Assembly: GCA_024399195.1 (NCBI GenBank)
Contig: JAKSHW010000004.1
Location: 1-35,883, forward strand
Source of the DNA: an archaeon
GTDB lineage: Archaea; Thermoplasmatota; Thermoplasmata; Methanomassiliicoccales; Methanomethylophilaceae
Direction of reading: 5' to 3'
DNA length: 35,883 bases
The position numbers and the translations under genes were made by a program. This document shows positions 33,651 to 35,883 of this stretch, piece after piece; position 1 is the first letter of the stretch, and every line of letters begins with the position of its first letter. The notes below the pieces were generated by a model. It was not told the origin of the DNA. It searched no databases and was given only the letters and a program-made list of their open reading frames with translations.

Positions 33651-35061
33651 GCCCCGCAAGGGCCTCGTCCAAAACACGGAGGAACTCCTCCGTACTTCCT
33701 TCCGGGATGGTCGCCCCGGCCGCCACCGTGTGACCGCCGCCCATCCCACCTACCTTTTCAGAGACCTCCGCCATGAGGACGGACAGGTTCAGACCTTTGT
33801 CCACCATCTCTTTCGTAGCCCTTGCGGAGACCTTTATCCCGTCGTCCGCCTCCGCGAACGCTATCATCGGCTTATCGTGGTCGGCGTCCTCGGAGGCCAG
33901 AAGCATACCCGCCACGATACCGACCACCGTGTCCTTTATCTCCGAACCCGCATCGAAGAACTGCAGGTGCCCGCGTTTCTGGAGAAGTCCCTTGTCCTTG
34001 ATGTATTTCAGGGACACGGATATGTTCTTGCTGTGGGCCTTGCGGTTCTTCTCCGCCTCCTTCAACGCGGAGACGTCCCCAAGGCATATACGTGCCCCGA
34101 CGGGGGCGTTGTCGTAACGTCCGCAGGAGTTCAGGACCGTGGCGAACTCCTTCCCGTCCCTCAGTCCCGAATCCACAGGATAACGGAGGATGCTGTACAT
34201 CTCGCCGATGAGCGTACCGTGCTTCTCGGGAGGGACCGCCTCCATTATCGCGTCCATAAGGACCGCCTTCTCGCATTCGTCGAGGTCGGCCCAGGGGCGG
34301 TCCTTCCCCGATGGGCCCTTGTACGGTATCCCGAAACACGAAAGGAGGGACAGGCATGCCTGACGGTTCCCCGACACCCCCGGGATCGAGGGTTCGTCCG
34401 CGTACTGTAAATATTGTATTATAGAGCGGGAACACCTTCCGAAATAGCGGAGGTCCCAATCGATGGACACGTCGCCTTCCGATATTGCGTCCTGCAGGAT
34501 GATGCGGTTGTAGCTCACCAGCTTCGATTCCCTCGTGTCCTGGAAATCCCCCAGGGCACCTATGACGGCAAGATGGGCGAGGTCCCTGTTGGCGGGGTCC
34601 ACAGTTTTGGACAGAAGATAGGTCATCCCCGCACCGCACACCTCGAACGAACCTGATACCCCATACAGATGCGGATTAAGATGGTGGGGACTGCCCAGGT
34701 ACATATCGAGAAGGGTCTGACCGGAAGGTCTACGGACATCGGGTTCGTGATGGTCCGTGACTATGAGGCTTGTACGGGTGAAACTCGACATATATGCACT
34801 GCCGAGGTCGCATATCCACACGAGGTCGTACGGACTTTTGTTGACCCTGTCGATCACCTCGTCCGTGATCTTCTTCTCGAACGCGATCTCGTACCTCTTC
34901 CCGAGCCTTTTCAAGGTCTCGGATGCGATCGCGCCCGACGTTATCCCGTCCGCATCGATGTGTGTGACGACATAGACGGAATCCGCCTTTCTCAACGCAT
35001 CGGCCGCACATCTGCAGTCTTTCACAAGCTTCGGAGACAGTTCGTCGGGATATCCGTCCAT
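33640..35061 (-). CDS. RecJ-like DHH-family phosphoesterase
   Basis: A 473-residue protein of the archaeal RecJ/DHH family, metal-dependent nucleases or phosphoesterases; some archaeal members work with the GINS replication complex. Catalytic motifs: THIDADG (33-39), CDLGS (84-88) and DHH (103-105), with the DHHA1 motif GGMGGGHTVAAGATI near the C-terminus. ATG at 35061 is preferred over a TTG one codon earlier. A TATA-like ATATAT at 35084-35089 fits a leaderless transcript and lies just 3 bp from the 3' end of a group II intron. Confidence 0.88.
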   Translation of the reverse strand: MDGYPDELSPKLVKDCRCAADALRKADSVYVVTHIDADGITSGAIASETLKRLGKRYEIAFEKKITDEVIDRVNKSPYDLVWICDLGSAYMSSFTRTSLIVTDHHEPDVRRPSGQTLLDMYLGSPHHLNPHLYGVSGSFEVCGAGMTYLLSKTVDPANRDLAHLAVIGALGDFQDTRESKLVSYNRIILQDAISEGDVSIDWDLRYFGRCSRSIIQYLQYADEPSIPGVSGNRQACLSLLSCFGIPYKGPSGKDRPWADLDECEKAVLMDAIMEAVPPEKHGTLIGEMYSILRYPVDSGLRDGKEFATVLNSCGRYDNAPVGARICLGDVSALKEAEKNRKAHSKNISVSLKYIKDKGLLQKRGHLQFFDAGSEIKDTVVGIVAGMLLASEDADHDKPMIAFAEADDGIKVSARATKEMVDKGLNLSVLMAEVSEKVGGMGGGHTVAAGATIPEGSTEEFLRVLDEALAGLSL

Positions 35062-35083
35062 CAACGGCGGGTTATGGTTCGGT

Positions 35084-35090
35084 GATATAT
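35084..35090 (-). promoter_or_regulatory. TATA box of the RecJ-like gene
   Basis: CATATAT on the minus strand lies 23-29 nt upstream of the ATG. The intron 3' end at 35093 abuts it, so the region where a BRE would lie is intron DNA. Confidence 0.45.
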
Positions 35091-35133
35091 GAGTCTAATA
35101 AGAGGAAGGGATTACTCCCTCCCCCTCTTCTAG

Positions 35134-35167
35134 GAACCGTACGTGATAGTTTCCCATCATACGGCTC
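35134..35167 (-). ncRNA. Group II intron domain V
   Basis: The 34-nt catalytic hairpin: GAGCCGTATG... with GAAA tetraloop-like cap and ...CACGTACGGTTC, pairing GAGCCGTA with TACGGTTC. It is the most conserved part of group II introns and carries the metal-binding triad region. Domain VI follows directly. Confidence 0.92.
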
Positions 35168-35204
35168 GAGCCATCGATAACCATGTCCTTCATGGCGGTC
35201 CGGC

Positions 35205-35845
35205 TCAACTTGTGAAACTCCTGTCCCTGTATCCACGTTCGTATCTGTGCCGAGCTCTGCGCTCGGCATAATATCCGATATTGATGTAGGGGTTGGTGTT
35301 TGACCTCACCTTCACATGGCGTCTTATCCTGACGTCACACGGTCTTAGAAGACGGTTGTTCTCCGTGGAGAAATCGAACCTCTTGTCTTTGGTCCTGTGC
35401 CAATACCTGTCGAAGACCCAGTGCTTGGACTTGTTCCTGTGTCTGCGCAGTCCCCATCTGTACAAGGTGTCGAACAGATACGAATCGAGGTAATCGAAGG
35501 TCCTCGATGCCACCGATGAACGGTGGTAGTTGCACCAACCGCGTATCTTCGGATTGAGTATCTGTATCAACTGGTCCTGTGTCAGGGCCTTGCCCTGACC
35601 GAGTATGGCCGTATTCAAGGATTCCTTGATGGCTTCCAACGATCCCTTGGAAGGTTTTATCAGCATTTTGAGCTTCTTCTGAACCTCGTATTTCCTGAAA
35701 TTCCATCCGAGGAAATCGAATCCTTCACGGATATGGGTGACCTTGGTCTTTTCGGACGACAGTTCCAGACCACGTTCCGAGAGGAACGTGGATATGACCG
35801 ACCTGGCCTTTTCAGCATGGTCCTCGGTTCTGCAGATGACCACGA
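35205..35845 (-). CDS. Group II intron reverse transcriptase/maturase, interrupted 3' part
   Basis: About 213 residues of an intron-encoded protein. It begins right after the YADD catalytic motif: with the first codon completed by the missing exon it would read (F)VVICRTEDHAEKA, the usual sequence after YADD. RT motif 7 is GFDFLGWNFRK (about 41-51). The thumb follows. The maturase X domain has ILNPKIRGWCNYHR (about 95-108) and RRHRNKSKHWV. The C-terminus contains RIRRHVKV and NPY but no HNH endonuclease zinc ligands. The upstream part is separated by another intron (from 35846). An in-frame stop inside that intron prevents read-through unless it is spliced out. Confidence 0.85.
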
Positions 35846-35883
35846 GTCGAATAAGAGGAAGGGATTACTCCCTCCCCCTCTTC
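35846..35883 (-). mobile_element. Group II intron B, 3' terminus (partial)
   Basis: The last 38 bases of a second group II intron, domain VI and 3' end, cut by the window edge. Over 35844-35883 it matches 35091-35130 of intron A at 39 of 40 bases. It ends ...GAC, and the following TC GTG GTC ATC restores the reading frame of the reverse transcriptase of intron A. Its domain V and body must lie beyond the window. Confidence 0.8.

Larger units (their letters stand above)
35093..35845 (-). mobile_element. Group II intron A, 3' portion
   Basis: Minus-strand 3' part of a retrotransposing group II intron. In order it holds the 3' end of the reverse-transcriptase gene, then domain V at 35134-35167. 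Domain V is 34 nt: GAGCCGTATG, a GAAA-capped stem, CACGTACGGTTC. Domain VI is at 35096-35133 (CTAGAAGAGG paired with CCTCTT-A-TTAG) and has a bulged branch-point A at 35099. The 3' end is inferred as ...GAC at 35093, with the branch A seven nt from the end, as usual. The 5' part lies beyond a second intron that interrupts it and beyond the window. Confidence 0.88.

Noticed and set aside
35091-35883. 40-bp repeat at 35091 and 35844 as a CRISPR pair, insertion-sequence ends or long direct repeat
   Set aside because: The spacing of about 750 bp holds a maturase frame and a group II domain V, and the repeats are in the same orientation at intron 3' ends. Group II domain VI explains them fully.

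Overview
The window is from a methanogenic archaeon, most probably a Methanomassiliicoccales member of the host-associated Methanomethylophilus type. This is inferred from gene content and protein resemblance, not from a database search. It carries the methyl-coenzyme M reductase (MCR) genes mcrB, mcrD, mcrG and mcrA, eight MCR-activation or methanogenesis-marker genes, an archaeal RNA polymerase/ribosomal protein cluster, deoxyhypusine synthase, an archaeal RNase P RNA and TATA-type promoters. A methylcobalamin:CoM methyltransferase-like gene and a GlcD-like flavoprotein next to the marker genes fit an H2-dependent methylotrophic methanogen. Coding DNA is fairly GC-rich and intergenic DNA is AT-rich.

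Layout. (1) 1-533: no convincing gene. (2) 534-2481, minus: rpo7 - spt4 - GTP-dependent dephospho-CoA kinase - rps24e - rps27ae, tightly overlapped, then a hairpin and tRNA-Arg(CCG). (3) 2750-5855, plus: deoxyhypusine synthase, a very divergent isocitrate/isopropylmalate dehydrogenase homologue, and an MtaA/MtbA-like methyltransferase. (4) 5873-6199, minus: small unknown protein. (5) 6409-9845, plus: metal-chelate/corrinoid-type ABC importer whose binding protein carries a dockerin-like calcium-loop pair. (6) 9969-14095: small membrane-anchored protein, tRNA-Leu(GAG) (minus), RNase P RNA with its own promoter and terminator, a HAD phosphatase, and a hydantoinase/oxoprolinase-family protein. 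(7) 14124-24660, minus: an 893-residue tandem-duplicated GlcD-like protein, a GIY-YIG (DUF123) protein, and the MCR-activation operon A2(atwA) - mcrC - mmp3 - mmp6 - mmp5 - mmp15 - mmp17 - mmp7. (8) 24661-27125: a 33-bp tandem repeat, a divergent winged-helix regulator, an unknown protein with a CX5CX5C motif, and a structured intergenic stretch. (9) 27126-31626, minus: mcrB - mcrD - mcrG - mcrA - DUF2098, with mcrC absent from its common place. (10) 31903-35061: DUF169 protein, argF, RecJ/DHH phosphoesterase. (11) 35093-35883: the 3' part of a group II intron whose reverse-transcriptase gene is itself interrupted, at the codon after the catalytic YADD motif, by a second, nearly identical group II intron.

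How it fits together. The mcr genes encode the terminal enzyme of methanogenesis. The A2/McrC/Mmp proteins form or assist the ATP-dependent machine that reduces its nickel cofactor. The two operons point the same way and are separated by about 2.5 kb holding a methanogen-type regulator and an unknown protein, so this block looks like an MCR synthesis, activation and control island. The items most worth a second look are the nested group II introns, the fused GlcD with a decayed first half, and the repeat-bearing control regions around the MCR genes.
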